Shown: positions 22,329 through 35,107, counted from the stretch's first letter. The stretch: 64,000 bases of DNA from Phytophthora colocasiae (GCA_018806915.1 JAGKQI010000095.1:682001-746000); one strand, 5' to 3'. Numbers and translations are program-made. Notes: generated by a model not told the origin, from the letters alone.

Positions 22329-24718
22329 GCGGGTGTACAAGACATCCGGCTATCTGAAGCAGATGGCCGGGCGCCCACCGTCGGCTTCGGCTTCAAGTTG
22401 AGTCCCAGGGCAACACATCTCTGGTGGACACGGCCGCTATCCAGAACGAGTCCGAAGATCTCAAGCGTCAGTGGGTCTTCAACTGCCAGTATTGGCGTCA
22501 CGAAGTGCTGGACGCCCGGCGTACTGCCGGTGAAATCGAAGATCGTGTGAATGCGGAGTCCAAGAACCTCGCGTCGCACTATCAAGACCAGATAGATGCG
22601 CTGGAGGCCGAAAAGTCGGCCTTGGAAGAACGCCTGGAAGACTCTCGAGCGCGCCCCACGACCACAGCCACAGACTCCTGGGGTTTCCTGGAGTACTTGT
22701 TTGAACACGGGGAGTTGAATGGCAGCTGGGTGGGTCTCCGAGAGCTTCTGGTGAACTTCCAAGAAGGCAAGGCACCTCCAGGAGACTGGGACACCATTAT
22801 CAACGTGACCGCGATGGATCAGCGCAAGGCGGAAATTCCTGACTTCTCCAAGCGTCTGGCGAAAGTTCGCTTCAATCAAGCTGCGGAGGCCAAGAAATCG
22901 GCCAAAGTGCTGGATCTAACGGGTGCTGGCAACGCTGTGACGGTCTCCGGTGAGCATGCTGGCGGCCCCGAGAAGTCAGACACTCGCCAGGTGAACAAGT
23001 CTGGGTCGCCCACCAGGTCGACTAAATCTTCCGGTTCTCCGCCGCTCAAGCCTAACAGGCCTTCTGGGAAACATCAGGTTCGTGTCCCTCAGGATCGCCC
23101 CAAGAACTACACGCCTGGCATCGATTCGGTGCGTCCGGCGAACGCTAAGTCTCCGGTGTCCAAGGACGCGGTTCATACCACGTTACCGGCTGGAGTCGTC
23201 TGGGAGGAAGTTCGTCAGGACTTGCGCTTGGCTCTGCTCGCGGGCATTGCTTACGAGACTGCAATGAAGTGGCTTCGCACGGACAAGCCTGCCCACAGCC
23301 TGTTCACGGGGCGCCCCTTGGTACAAATGCTAGTGAGCATGATGTACTGGCGCAAGCTGAATCAGACCCCGTGGACTTCGTACGTCCCAGAGACGTATTA
23401 CAAGATGGCTGAGGAGGAACTGCGCCGTCTTCAGAAGAACGATGTGGAGCCACCGGTCTGGGAGACACTGGACGCTCACGTCCCGTATCCTATCAGTGAG
23501 CCTGAGTCCACAGAGGATGACCCTCAGAAGGACCCGGACTTCGAGGAGTCTGGTGAACAAGAATCTGTATCCAGCGAAAGTGAATCTGACGACGAAAAGT
23601 CAAGTGGCAACAGCGATGACTCTGACGACGATGAGTCTGACGGTCATTCGCATGCCGGTAACAAGCGTCCGCGAGACTACGAGTCCAGCGATTCAGACGA
23701 CTCGGGTCCGATAATCCCCACCAAGAAATCCAAGCGGGGTAGTGTACACGAGACATCCCGATCCAAGTCAGGCAGTCAGAAGTCCGGTGGCACTTCCACG
23801 TCAAGTCTCAAAAGCAAGAAGTCCGGTGGTTCGCCCAAGTCGAGCTCCAAGGACAAGAAGTCTCAAGACTCCAAGTCGCCTAAGAGTTCTTCGGGCAAGC
23901 GACCTTCTGGTAAACTCCGGAAGTCACGTCTGGTGTCCAAGTCGTACAAGTTGCTGACACCAAAGGAGTTGCTCACGATCGAGGCCCCGGACACACATTG
24001 TTCGTCGTGGCTGTACTACGGTATCCCGCTCCAGCCGACCAGGGATACCAAGACGGCCATCGGGCAGACTCCCGGGTTCCCAGACTTCGAGCCCCACAGA
24101 CACAGTTTGGCGCGTCTGAAGAAACGCTGGAATTCCAAGAAATATCAAGCTCTGCTGGACGAAGTGCCAGCGCCCTGGGACGTCATGTACCAGAACCGCC
24201 GGACCGAGCTGTACTTTCACCGGCGTGAAGACCTCTGTCCCTTGGTTCAGGCGGACATCGAAGAACTCGCGTCTCTCATGCGCAAGCACGCCCAAGCGCT
24301 GTGGGAACGCACTCACTGGGTGATAATGGATCCCGATTATGACCTGCTGTCCGGTGAACAGCACAAGGAACGTGGGCTCCGACGTGCGTCTCTACTACGC
24401 CAATATCGAGGGACAGTATCCAAGATTCTGAAGCACAAGGATTTTCCGGAGACGCTCATGTTCGAGCCTGGCATCTGGAAGATCCCGGACAAATATTGCC
24501 CATGGATCTGGCAGGACCCACGTGCACGTGACATCGGAGGTCCCAAGTGCCTGAGCTTGCGTAAGCAACTCGAAGCTATCGACTCAGCGGAACCGGCGCG
24601 CACGCAGTGGGCCACAGCGTCTGCCGACAAGGACTGGATGCAATTCGTGCCATCCGATCTCCGGAAGCAAGCTCTGACGCCCGCTGAACGCGCCGAAAAT
24701 CCTGTCTCTCTGAAGTAA
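22329..24718 (+). pseudogene. E2 aORF, 3' part
   Basis: Continues the aORF after NE. An extra G in GGCCGGGCGCCC (about 22361-22371; E5 has one fewer) shifts the frame. From about 22390 it is open to the stop at 24718. It encodes the coiled coil (ESEDLKRQW to ALEERLEDS), the WEEVRQDLRLALLAGI block, the Ser/Asp-rich stretch, a KRPRDYESSDSDDS plus PTKKSKR basic patch, and the C-terminal domain with SWLYYGIP, GFPDFEPHRHS, WERTHWVIMD and YCPWIWQDPRA. Compared with E5 it lacks seven residues (EVRLLKA) after the coiled coil. Function unknown. Confidence 0.8.
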
Positions 24719-25094
24719 GTACGCCAGAAGTCTGGTGTACTCTTCACGACATCTCCGGAGAACTACACTTCTTCTTCCAGAACAACTTAGTCGTCTGCAT
24801 ATCGTAGCGTAGTAACAATTCCAAATATAGTTCCCCGACGACCTTCTCCTTTAACATCCTCACATGTCGTTCAGTAATCTTCTTCTCATAGCATCATCGT
24901 AATCCACTCGTAAAATTCCATCATACACACAAAATCATCTCCATACAAATTCACATAACAATCACCATCTCTGGGAGTCACGTATCCCCGAAATCACATT
25001 TCCGAAAGACATGCCTCTCAGACACCTCATCTCTGAAATACATCGTCTGGTGATCAGTGATGTTCACCAGAGTTCTCAGAATAAGTTTTAGAGT
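24719..25094. other. E2 convergent spacer between aORF and pol stops
   Basis: 376 bp without a gene, expected to hold 3' ends of both transcripts. Near pol it carries GTTCACCAGAG and CTCAGA motifs of the E2 type. I see no defined terminator. Confidence 0.7.
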
Positions 25095-28000
25095 TTAAAC
25101 TCTGGGGTGATCGTCTCCAGCTTGCATTGCTTGGAAACGAGCTCGCGCTCGTGCGCTCTGATTGAATTCATATAACAAAGCGCCACAGTTCAGCTTTGAC
25201 AAGGGTAGCCACTCTGTCTCGTCGTACCCCTTCCACTTGACCAGGTATTCGCGAAGTCTCTTGGAGGTCCTGGTACGTTTGCTCCACCGAGTGTCTAGTA
25301 TCTTTTCCACTTCGTATTCATAATTCTCGGTGTCGGGCTCCCAGCTGTCTTCTGGCAACAGCGCTGCATCAAAGTCATCATCCTCATGGACATCGAGTTC
25401 CACAGTCGGTCTTCTGGGAAACAAGGCTCTCGGTTTCAGGCGACTTATGTGAACCCAAGGGTTCACCCGATACCCGGTGTCCTCAACCTTCAGTTTCACA
25501 CGAAAATCATCCAACATCTCTTCAATCCGGAAAGGACCATGCCACATGTGTGCGAGTTTCCGACTCAACCCCGTTTGTACTTTGGGGATGTATAGCCACA
25601 CGGCATCACCGACGGCAAATCCAGACTTCAGACGTTCCGACAACTCCTTCCACTTTCGGGTCTGTTCTTCGGAACGCTCCCGCTTGGCCTTCTTCTGAAG
25701 TTCTTCCGCACAGGCTTGAGCGTAGCTGTAATCTCGTTGCATCTTCCGACGCCACTCATAAGCGGTGCGCTCTTGTACACCAGAAGGTTTTGGACCAAGC
25801 ATCGCGGACACAGTCCCATGAGCATCCCATCCGTGCACCAGGAAAAATGGTGTTTCCAGACGGGTCGCGTCAAAGGAAGTGTTCAATGCGAACATCAGAC
25901 GTTCGGCGTGGTCGTCCCAGTCACTCTGGTCAGCTTCGGCGATGTAGGCCTTGATGGCGCGCACGACCGTCTGAACAGATCGCTCTTGTTGGCCGTTCGC
26001 CTGGGGGCGGTACGCCAGAGTCGCTCGCTGTCTGCTTCCCAGGAGGTCCCGGAAACACCTGAATACTTCACTCATGAACCGAGGATCTTGATCATGGCGT
26101 ATCAGGGAACTAGCTCCGAAGTTCCGGAAGACACGTTCCTCGTAGGCCTCAGCGACATCTTATGCCGTAGTAATACTCATAGGCTTGCACATCACATAGC
26201 CTGAGAACATGTCTTGGAACAACAACAGGAACGTGTTGCCTCTGGCGGACTTTGGCATGTGCGTCACGAAATCCATGGACACCACTTCAAAAGGTCGACT
26301 GGGCTCGATGTTGCCGGGCGACGGTCCAGGATTCGGGGGACGCCCCTTACCACTTGCACAGTCCATACACTCCTTGACGAACCTTTCCACATCAGCGTAC
26401 ATACCAATCCAGTAGAACTCGGAGCTCAGCTTCTCGAACGTACGTTTGATTCCCTGGTGAGCACCCTGGTAATCCCCATGAGCATAGTGCAGCATGTCAG
26501 CATGCAAGTCTCTGGGAACCACAAGTCTGAGTTCATCAACCATGTCTCTCGGACGTTCTCTGGTAGCACGGCTGAGGCGATACAAAACGTCTCTGGAGTC
26601 CAAGACGAAATCATCGGCAATCCTGGCAAGCTTCCTTACTCGGGGTCGTGGTAGATCTCCCACGTCATCCTTGAGGAACTTGATGAGTTCTGCCAGATGG
26701 ACATCTTGAATCTGGTGAACTTTGATCCGCCGCCAGCGTTCTTCATGAAACTCCAATGGGCCCATGGGTTCACGAGCTTCTACATCGTCTGGTAGGTTTA
26801 CTTCTTCCTGATTGCGCGCACGAGTGATGGCAGCAAACACCTTGGCAGCATGAGGTAGGGGTGCAGACTCTGGCCCTGGGTCATCCATCTCCGGTGTGCA
26901 ATCGTGTTCACCAGAGGTCTGGTGAACATCGTCCGGGGTTTCAGAGGACATCCCTTCGGGAGGCTTCATCAACTTCTCTGGGATCTTGGACACCAGTTTC
27001 AGATGAGTCAGTTCGTCAGGGTCTTGGACCTGCCAGGACTCGCCAAGAACGAGGGTCTTGGACGTCAAATAATCCGCTGCTTGGTTGAACTCACGCTTCA
27101 CGTGCACTAGCTGCAGAGACTGGAACTTGATCTTCAGAGACTCAAACTCGGCTAATTTCCGCTGCAGGTTGGGCTGATTGCAATTGATCAGTCCTTGAGC
27201 TTGCTGGATAGCGATACGGGAGTCTCCGACAACCACTAAGTCTCGGATACCACGTTCCAAAGCTATCTTCAATCCATTGATCAAACCACAGTATTCTGAG
27301 TCATTCACTGTGACGTCTTTCAGAGCGAACCCTTGGGCTTCCAGGATATTCCACCCCGGGAGCTCCCAGAGCACACATCCGCAGCTTCCCAGGCGAGTGG
27401 ATGTCTTGGCGGCACCATCAAAACTCAGAACACAACCTCGGTAGTCAGCCTCTAGCATCTCCACACTAATGGGCGCTGGAGGTTTGACTCGCCCCTTGAC
27501 GGGGATGAGGTTTTCAGAGACCTCATCGAGGTGTTCACGGGGCGTGATGCCCGCTCCAAGAATAGCTGGGAGACCGTCTTCATCTCGTTGGATTCGGCGA
27601 ATCTCCAGGTTCCAATATGACAACTTCAGTCCCCACTTCACGTTCCGACCATCAGCCGAATTGGATGACAGGAGCCATTTCAACACCGAATGTCTGGTGT
27701 ACACCGTGATCACGGGACTCGTGTTTACCAGAGCCCGAAAGTTCTCCAGAACCCTGAGAATCTCCTTCTCTGCGATGTGATACCGGAGTTCTGCCTCATT
27801 CAGCACACGTCCAGTGAACCGTACGGGGTGTATCACTCCATCGTACTCCTGTCCCAAGACGGCTGAAGCAGCCCACGGGTTCGCATGAGGTATAATAACG
27901 AAAGGTCTAGTGCGATCTGGGTGTGTGAGGAGCGGTGTCGAGATAATCTTGCGCTTCAGGATCTCAAAGGCTTCCTTCGCTCGAGCCAAATCTCGACCGG

Positions 28001-30821
28001 CGCGAATCTGTTCATCGGACAACTCGTAGAGCACAGCAGCGATCACCGGTAAGTCTTCGATAAACTTGTTGTAGTAATTCAAACTTCCCATGAAACTCTG
28101 TACTCCCTTGAGTGTCGATAGAAACGGCAATTCTTCCACTCCTTTGACGACCTTCGGCGTGGCTTTCAGTCCTTCAGCACTGATCTCATGCGACAGATAA
28201 GGAATCGTCAGCTTCCCGAACTCGCTCTTGGGCAGGCTCACAGAAATGTTCCAGTATCTGAGTCTGAAGAGCAAGGCGTTCAGGTCTTCACAAAGTTGAT
28301 CCCAGGTAGGCGCCCCATGAGCAATGTCGTCAATGTAAGAACTTCGACCGAGTACCGGTCCCAAGAAGGACGGGACTGGGATGTTCCTCTGAAAGACGGT
28401 CATTTGGTCGGTGAGCACCGGAACCTCTGGCATGTGTTCATCAGAGTTCTGAAGTTGTTCACCAGACATCAGACCATGTACATCAGAGTTCTGGGGTTCT
28501 AACTTCAGGAATTCCAGCACATCAGGATCAACATTGGCCTCTTCTTCAGGTGACAATCGCACGAACCCCCACAGGCAGTTATCCAGCATAGCCTGGTACA
28601 CAGAGGGGCGTTCTTCAGACCGAAAGGCATCCTCACCCACTGGAAGTGTCCAAAGGGGCAGATGAACGCTGAGATCAGACTTGCACGCTCCGTCATTCGA
28701 ATAGCCCAAAAACCACTCGCCATATCCAGACTCATAAACCACAGTGCTGCCTCAAATCCAATCAACAGATCGTCTATCAGGGGCAACGGATAGCGCGACA
28801 ACTGGATGAAACCATTCACCACTCGATAATCAATGCACATGCGTATATCCACACCATTCTTCTTGAGAATAATCACTATTGGTGATGCCCAGGGCGAAGT
28901 CGAATACTCGATGAGTCCGGTCTCCAGGAGCTTCTTCAACAGTTCATACACCTTGATCATCAGGTGAGGAGCAACGGACCTCGGACGTTGGGCAACAGGT
29001 TTAGCGTCTCCCACGTCCAAGTCACAGACCACGCCCCTTGCCGGGGCAGGTGCGGCATTGCCGTCTCCCAGAAAGATTTTCCGGTGATACTTCAGGATGT
29101 CCCTGAGTTTCTTCTCCATCTCCGGCGTCGTTTTCCCGGGAACTCCGACATCAGCCTTGTCGATGTCGCATTCAGGAGTCAAATCTTCCAGTTCAGGTAG
29201 CATAACCAGCTGGTCACGTAATTGAGAGAGTAGGTCTGTCCCTTCCCGTATGTAGACACCGGGTTCCAGATCCAATTCCTCATTCGTGACTCGCATGCAC
29301 CGCTCGTACTCGGCTCGGAGCTTTTCCACAGGGGTGCCTGGCATACTCTGGATTGGAATGTCCCATGAACAGTCTGTCGGATCCTCATCTCCCATGAACA
29401 GCTCACCAGAAACACTCAGGGTGACTTCATCCTCGACCATGTTACTCGGAATTCCAGACGTGGTTCCAGAGTCTTTCGGCGTCGTTTTCTCTGACGACAA
29501 TTCCAGATCTCCGGTACCACAGCGGTATCTCGGGTCTCCTCTTCTCCGGCACCCACCCAGGCATCTGTCTGCGTAGCCACATCCAAAGCGAAACGAACTC
29601 GTTTTGTTCGTGGGACCGAAGTAGACCTCACAAACTGTACTCGAGCATTGTCCAGCCTTGGGCGCTGTAAGATCTTAGTTGGCCACGGGTATACCAGGTG
29701 ATCCACACACGGAGGTTGGGGTATCAAATCCTCCAAGTCAGCTTCAGCCTTCAAACGTCTCTTCGTTTCTGGTGACGGAGTGTTCTCCAGAATCAAAACT
29801 TCCCAGTCACGGTAAGCTGCAGAGCCTGGCCGTACGAAGCGACCATGTCGTGGGAAAAATCCATACTCCACAATCCTGCAACGTCAGAAAATTCATTCAC
29901 CCAAGTTTTCTTGTCAGAGATGTTCACCACGCGCACCGCCACAGGCCATGACCGGGCTGCATAAATCAATTGAGTCACCCAACGGTCTCCACGTCCCACC
30001 CACACGACTTCTCGTTGTGGGTTCGTCGGACCATAGTCAATGCGAACAACAAATTCTTCACCCGGCCTCAGGAGTACAGCTTCACTTGGTCTGATGGACC
30101 TGTTCCTGCCGATATGATCACCAGGCTCCCAGCTGCACATCATCACCACGACTTCGTCTGGCATAGATACCAATCCCTCACGAACGCTGATCCTCAGACC
30201 AGCGGCGAACATGAATCTCATTCCTAATAGCACGTTAATATCTTCGCCGATATTCGCAACCCAGACATCAACAATGTAAACCACCCTCGGTCCGAGAGTC
30301 AGCTTGATTTCAGCGCTGGCACCAATGTACGTCGGAACGCCTCCCATCCCAGACACCCTTGTTTGTTTGTGTGACTTGAGCCTGAGTCCGAGCTTACGCG
30401 CAAAGTCGTAACTCAGGATGTTGATAGTCGCACCGGTGTCCAGGAGAATCTTGGTCCGATGATCATTGACAGCGCCATGTACCATAACCACATCACGCTT
30501 TGCAGGATCAGGGTAGTGATCCTCCCACCAGCCATAACATTCCCCGTCTTTCAGACGAAACTGGACTGTGTCGTCCGGAGGCGGTTCATTGTCCTTCAGA
30601 AAGTCCGGTGAACAGTCTCTCGGAAGGTCCGATGAACTGTCTCTCAGACGCGGAATTTCTGAAGACATGGCTGATTCTTGAGCTAAAGCGGTCATGCAAT
30701 GTTGATTTTTACGTTGGGTTGTTTTCAGCTCTAGTCCTACGTACACTAGAACACATAACTCTGGGGGTGTGCCTTGCCCGGCGCGTTTCGGATCCCCATC
30801 CGACGGGCTTGCTAGTTTAAC
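25095..30821 (-). pseudogene. pol: E2 pro-pol polyprotein, three frameshifts and one stop
   Basis: Runs from the frameshift heptamer (30821) to the stop at 25095. Order: protease (LLDTGATINIL, about 30440), a long linker, RT with YIDD (28327-28338), degenerate retro RNase H (PHAN and TRH where D residues are expected), intact second RNase H (FDG about 27416, SEY, GDSR, AADYL), integrase (D, D, E), and chromodomain (about 25190-25320). Compared with E5, frames break near 29876 (one A lost), 29517 (one base lost) and 28598 (one C lost from ACACCAG). CAA becomes TAA near 26162, inside the integrase. All four damages are single-site and recent. Confidence 0.9.
30776..30821 (-). promoter_or_regulatory. 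Predicted -1 frameshift signal at E2 gag/pro junction
   Basis: GTTAAAC (30815-30821, minus strand) is followed at once by the gag stop TAG (30812-30814). After a 6-nt spacer comes a two-level hairpin (GCCCG/CGGGC enclosing TCGGAT-GGGG-ATCCGA). The -1 frame is open into protease. Confidence 0.68.
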
Positions 30822-33800
30822 TGTTTCCCAGAGTCAGCCTCGTCACCCAGGAGTTTCTCCAGTAGGTGATCCGGCAGGTCCTTCAGTGTACCTTGACGGG
30901 CTAGTTTCTTGAGGGATTCCAGAGTCTTGATGTCTTCGCATGGTCTCCCAGAGTGCACCTTTCCGCAAACCTCACACGGCGGTACTCGGCACATCCTGCT
31001 CGGGTGACCCTTCTCCTGACAACGGTCGCAGATGATGTCTCGCCAACAGTTCTCTTCTGAATGACCCGAGCGGCGACACTTCTCACAGAACTTGTTCCAG
31101 TAGTCAGGGTTGTCCCGACGTGTATGTTGGAAGTCTTGACCTGATGATCCTCTGGGAGACTGGGGCGGCGGTCGCCATCCCATGTTGTCCATGACCCGGT
31201 AGACTTCGTTTGTCAGAGTCTGAGTCCAATCAGCACCACCAGGTGCTTGAGAGGCAGCTTGTACACCAGACGAAGATTGTACACCAGACGAAGATTGTAC
31301 ACCAGATGTTTCTCGGTTATACTCTGACGTCGAGGTTCTGGCGTCCCTCACTTGAGTTCGGGCGTCAGCGTCTTCATCATCCAAGTCATCTGAGTCTGCT
31401 TCTCGGGCGACGTAAGTCTTCCCCATACGCTTTGGCTTAAACTGTCCGCGTGGGAGATTGTCCGCTCGGAAGTCCCGATGTCTGGTGGTCGTAGTATCCT
31501 GATCAGCAGTTCGCCAGACATCTTCGTCCTGTTGCAGAGCATATTCCAAGTCCGAGATACTCCTGAACTTTCGGCCTTGTAACGCGATCTTTAGACGCTC
31601 GTCCTTCAGCTTGGTGATGTACCTCAGAACGTGTTTCTCCAGACGTCTGGAGGATTTTCTGAAGTCCACCTCAGCTTTCCCGGAGTTCAGGCGATAGAAG
31701 AAGTCCAACGGAGTCTCGGTACTCTTCATTTCCATCGTGAAGTATCTCTCGGAGTATGATGACCGAGCTTTACAATAGCGTCTGCGGAACTCCGATGATA
31801 ACTCCTTCCAGTCACGGGAAACACTCTTTGGGAGTTGGTTAAACCAATCTCTGGCAGACACCGGGAGCTTCAGCTTGAGCTCTTGAATGCGGGTCTTGTT
31901 CGTCCATGCTCCCTGAGATGCCATGTTCACGAAGCGCTCCCACCAGTGAACACGCTCCCGTAGTGTCGCTCGGGGATCAAATTCTCCGATGATACTGGAG
32001 TTTATGAATGGCTTCATAGTCAACAGGGTCGCTCCAACTTGTCCCTGGGACGCAGAAGTCAGGTTTACAATCCCCGGAGGGTCCAAGTCATCAGACGACG
32101 AGTTGCTGGAGTCCGAGCTTGAATCACTGGAGCTTCCACCCGGGTCTGGCTCATTCCTGCGTCTTCCAGGCCTTCGAGGAGCGTCCCGGCCATCTTCGGA
32201 GCGTCTTTCACTCGATTTCCGGTGTCCTTCGCGCCTGGGAGTCGCTGGGCGCCTTCCTTCAGTCTTGACCTCGGTCAGGGGAGCCGCTTGAGCCGTCTGG
32301 GTCGTCATAGTGGCCGTGGTGGCCGCGCCATGCCTTCCAGCCTTCGCGCGCTTGGTGTCGGTCGATATCCGTAGGGGAAGAGGCGTATGGAAGGCCTTCG
32401 TCGTTTTAATGGGTGTAACCCTACCCCTACTGGCGACTCCTTCTGATCCCCTAACCCCAGGTGTGCAATCTCCCGTATCCCGACTGTTCACCAGAGGTCC
32501 GGTTGCCGGTTTAGGGTCATGTTCATCAGGGATCCGACTTGAAGTTGCTACCTCAGGGTAGGCGACCCCTTGAACTTGGGACAATGTTGCACGAAGGTTC
32601 CTCAATTCTGCGGCCTGGAAGCGCTGAATGTTCTGGGAACTCTCTCGCTCCCTGTCGCGCTCCGATTCAACGTCGTGCACCCGCTGTCGAAAGGTCTCCA
32701 TTTGCGAAATCCAGTCACGTTTCAGCTCGTCTGCCCAACGTGCGCGTTCGGCTTCGGCCTCGGCTTCCCGTTGTTTCCAGCGATCTGCAAACTCGGTCTC
32801 CAGACGCTGTACGTCGGAAAACCGTTCACCAGAGCCTTGTTCGTCGGACACCTGTCTCTCAGACGATTTCGAATGGTACTTGAGCTTGGACTCTGACGCT
32901 TGACTCCGACGTTCTTCCAAGTCATCCACGCGTCTATGGGCTTCCTGTCTGGCGCTCTCAGACTCAAGTAGTCGGTCGGTAAGTGTCTGGATCTGCTGGC
33001 GCGTATCAAGTTCCCGTTGTTCACGTCGACGTTCACGCTCCATGGATTCCAGACGTTCCCTGGCCAGAAATTCCTTCTGCTCCTGTTCCATTCGACGCTG
33101 CCATTCCTGTTGCTGCCGCATAGCGTTCAGTTCGATCTGCGCTGGGCCTGATCTCTGGGAACTTCGTGTGCGGCTTGACGCAACGGAACTCAAGCGTCTG
33201 GAAGACACTTTCTGGTGATCTTCGTTCTTCAGACTCTGATGTCTGCTCTGGTGACTTCTCCCATGACTCGAGACGGACGATGATGGAGCTTCCGGCGTCC
33301 GGTGAACAGAATCTCTGGTAGACAACTGTCTCTCGGACTTCACTTCTGGAAACTCCGGCTTCTCTTCCAACATCTCGAAGTCTTCGGGCTCCGACTTCAC
33401 CGGCATCAGTGTTCGTGTCACGTGGATTCCCATAGACTCTCCGGCGACCATTCCTCCGGCATCAGTACCTTGGGCGATCATCGCCAGACCTCCGACAGAC
33501 AACGGCAAATGTGCAGATGCCCCTCGACTCATGGTCAGCGACGAGTCTGTGGAACTTCCACGAGAGGTCTGGAGTCCCGACGAGTGATCATCAGACGTAC
33601 GCGAGGTCCCAATAACACATGGCACAGGCGCATCAGTCGTCACAGAGCTACCTCGATCTTCCGACATTGGTACACCAGACTTCAAGCGAGTGCTATCAGA
33701 GTGACTCTCGTATACCGGCAGCGAGCTCAGCGACGGCGACGACAGTGCAGATGGTGTCGACGAGACTTGCGGGCGCGGCGGATCATGCTGCAGGCGCTTG

Positions 33801-35035
33801 GACTGCGGCGGTTCTCCACTGCTGGACCCGTCGGAACTATGTGTGACTCTGAGTCCGGTCACCCGGAGTCTCATAATCAGCTGTCGTCCTTGTAGGTCAG
33901 CCTTCCCATCGCGTAATAAACCATCAGCTTCGCCTTGACGTGCTTCGTTGCCTGCTTTTGTGTCTTCTGGGAGTCGATTGACCTGTGACCTTGCGGTCAC
34001 AGTGGCCCACTCAACCAGTTCTTCAGAAAGTCGGCTCTGAAGCTCCGTCGCCACACTGCGCACTTGAGGTTCGAAGATAGCAGACGCTTGGGTCTGAGAC
34101 CACCTCGGTAGCAGGTTCTGGAACTCAAATCCCGCTTCATACAGCATCGTTTGAAGGACAGCGACGCATTCAGGTGCCGTCAGAGTACTCATCGAGATCT
34201 CGACGTACGACAAGTCTTGGACTCGGCCAAAACTATGGCGCCTCAAGCAGAACTCCGATATCCACATGTCTTCTGGAAATACTGAAGAACACCGCCACTT
34301 GATGTAGTCGCCCGTCGCTGCCGCAGCCTTCTGAAAGACATTTGCGTCAGGCTTCGCTGTTCGCCAGGCGTATTCGACATTCGGCGGAACAATTCTTCCA
34401 GCGTCCATGTCCCTCCAGCGGCGGAACTCACGGCGTACATACCTCAGGGCACGTTCTCCATCCAGCGAATCGGCCCTCCCAGACTCATCAGACGGTGTCT
34501 TCAGAGAATCTTCGGACTTCATCGGCATGTCATCGGACATCGGAGTGTCTTCGGACTTTGGAGTCTTCGAGACACGTTCATCAACCAGTCCGGGTTCCGT
34601 CTTCACTTCTCCCACGGACTTCCCAGAAGCCGTCGACTCAGAACACAAGTCAATGACCTCCGGGGACTCAACCACGTCGGCGCCTCCCTCAGACGCCTCA
34701 TCACCACCCTCACGGGCAGTGGCCACCTCGTCACCAGAAGCTTCAGCTTCGGACGGACCTTCCTCAGAACCTTGTTCGCCAGACACATTGGGTGTCTCTT
34801 GGGCTTCAGGCTCCGCAGCAGGCTGGTCTTCGACCGCCGGTTCCGGGACGTTCACCTCCTCGACTGTTTCCTTTTCACGTGCAGCCTTCCTCTTCTCGCG
34901 TGCCGCCTTCTGAACAGCATCCAAGTCGGGTTGTTCGTCAGGCGGAAGACCTTGAAGACGCTTCGACTGACGTGTCGCCATACTGCGACCACCGCGTCCC
35001 CGACGTCCTCCTCTCGTAGTTCCATGTGAAGCCAT
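30812..35035 (-). CDS. gag: E2 giant Gag protein, intact
   Basis: 1407 residues from ATG 35035, chosen because it follows the primer site and is conserved in E1 and E5; upstream in-frame codons lie in the LTR. This is the only uninterrupted gag in the window. It begins with an Arg/Gly-rich patch (RGGRRGRGGRS) and a charged Glu/Pro/Ser region. A conserved block follows (RALRYVRREFRRWRDMD to DYIKWRCSSVFPEDMW), then Ser-rich stretches and a long coiled coil (about residues 635-820). A retrotransposon-gag capsid-like domain lies at about 1015-1180 (WWERF, RDWFNQLPKSVSRDWKEL, FFYRLNS). Two CCHC knuckles and a third Cys/His motif lie at about 1315-1365. At three to four times the usual Ty3 Gag length, the N-terminal 1000 residues are unusual. 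An 18-bp tandem repeat near 31260-31310 encodes SSGVQ units. Confidence 0.9.
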   Translation of the reverse strand: MASHGTTRGGRRGRGGRSMATRQSKRLQGLPPDEQPDLDAVQKAAREKRKAAREKETVEEVNVPEPAVEDQPAAEPEAQETPNVSGEQGSEEGPSEAEASGDEVATAREGGDEASEGGADVVESPEVIDLCSESTASGKSVGEVKTEPGLVDERVSKTPKSEDTPMSDDMPMKSEDSLKTPSDESGRADSLDGERALRYVRREFRRWRDMDAGRIVPPNVEYAWRTAKPDANVFQKAAAATGDYIKWRCSSVFPEDMWISEFCLRRHSFGRVQDLSYVEISMSTLTAPECVAVLQTMLYEAGFEFQNLLPRWSQTQASAIFEPQVRSVATELQSRLSEELVEWATVTARSQVNRLPEDTKAGNEARQGEADGLLRDGKADLQGRQLIMRLRVTGLRVTHSSDGSSSGEPPQSKRLQHDPPRPQVSSTPSALSSPSLSSLPVYESHSDSTRLKSGVPMSEDRGSSVTTDAPVPCVIGTSRTSDDHSSGLQTSRGSSTDSSLTMSRGASAHLPLSVGGLAMIAQGTDAGGMVAGESMGIHVTRTLMPVKSEPEDFEMLEEKPEFPEVKSERQLSTRDSVHRTPEAPSSSVSSHGRSHQSRHQSLKNEDHQKVSSRRLSSVASSRTRSSQRSGPAQIELNAMRQQQEWQRRMEQEQKEFLARERLESMERERRREQRELDTRQQIQTLTDRLLESESARQEAHRRVDDLEERRSQASESKLKYHSKSSERQVSDEQGSGERFSDVQRLETEFADRWKQREAEAEAERARWADELKRDWISQMETFRQRVHDVESERDRERESSQNIQRFQAAELRNLRATLSQVQGVAYPEVATSSRIPDEHDPKPATGPLVNSRDTGDCTPGVRGSEGVASRGRVTPIKTTKAFHTPLPLRISTDTKRAKAGRHGAATTATMTTQTAQAAPLTEVKTEGRRPATPRREGHRKSSERRSEDGRDAPRRPGRRRNEPDPGGSSSDSSSDSSNSSSDDLDPPGIVNLTSASQGQVGATLLTMKPFINSSIIGEFDPRATLRERVHWWERFVNMASQGAWTNKTRIQELKLKLPVSARDWFNQLPKSVSRDWKELSSEFRRRYCKARSSYSERYFTMEMKSTETPLDFFYRLNSGKAEVDFRKSSRRLEKHVLRYITKLKDERLKIALQGRKFRSISDLEYALQQDEDVWRTADQDTTTTRHRDFRADNLPRGQFKPKRMGKTYVAREADSDDLDDEDADARTQVRDARTSTSEYNRETSGVQSSSGVQSSSGVQAASQAPGGADWTQTLTNEVYRVMDNMGWRPPPQSPRGSSGQDFQHTRRDNPDYWNKFCEKCRRSGHSEENCWRDIICDRCQEKGHPSRMCRVPPCEVCGKVHSGRPCEDIKTLESLKKLARQGTLKDLPDHLLEKLLGDEADSGKQLN

Positions 35036-35107
35036 CTTGAATATAGACGCTTGACAGGAAACCCTATCCTCAAACTCTCTTAGATCCGGTGATATCACGA
35101 TACCAAG

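Noticed and set aside
30776..30821. tRNA-like or riboswitch structure between gag and pol
   Set aside because: The fold is a small two-level hairpin placed exactly where a frameshift stimulator belongs; no cloverleaf.
33302..33895. ORF of 197 codons on the plus strand, also at 48869-49462 inverted
   Set aside because: It is the opposite-strand shadow of the gag coiled-coil/Ser-rich region; conservation follows gag.
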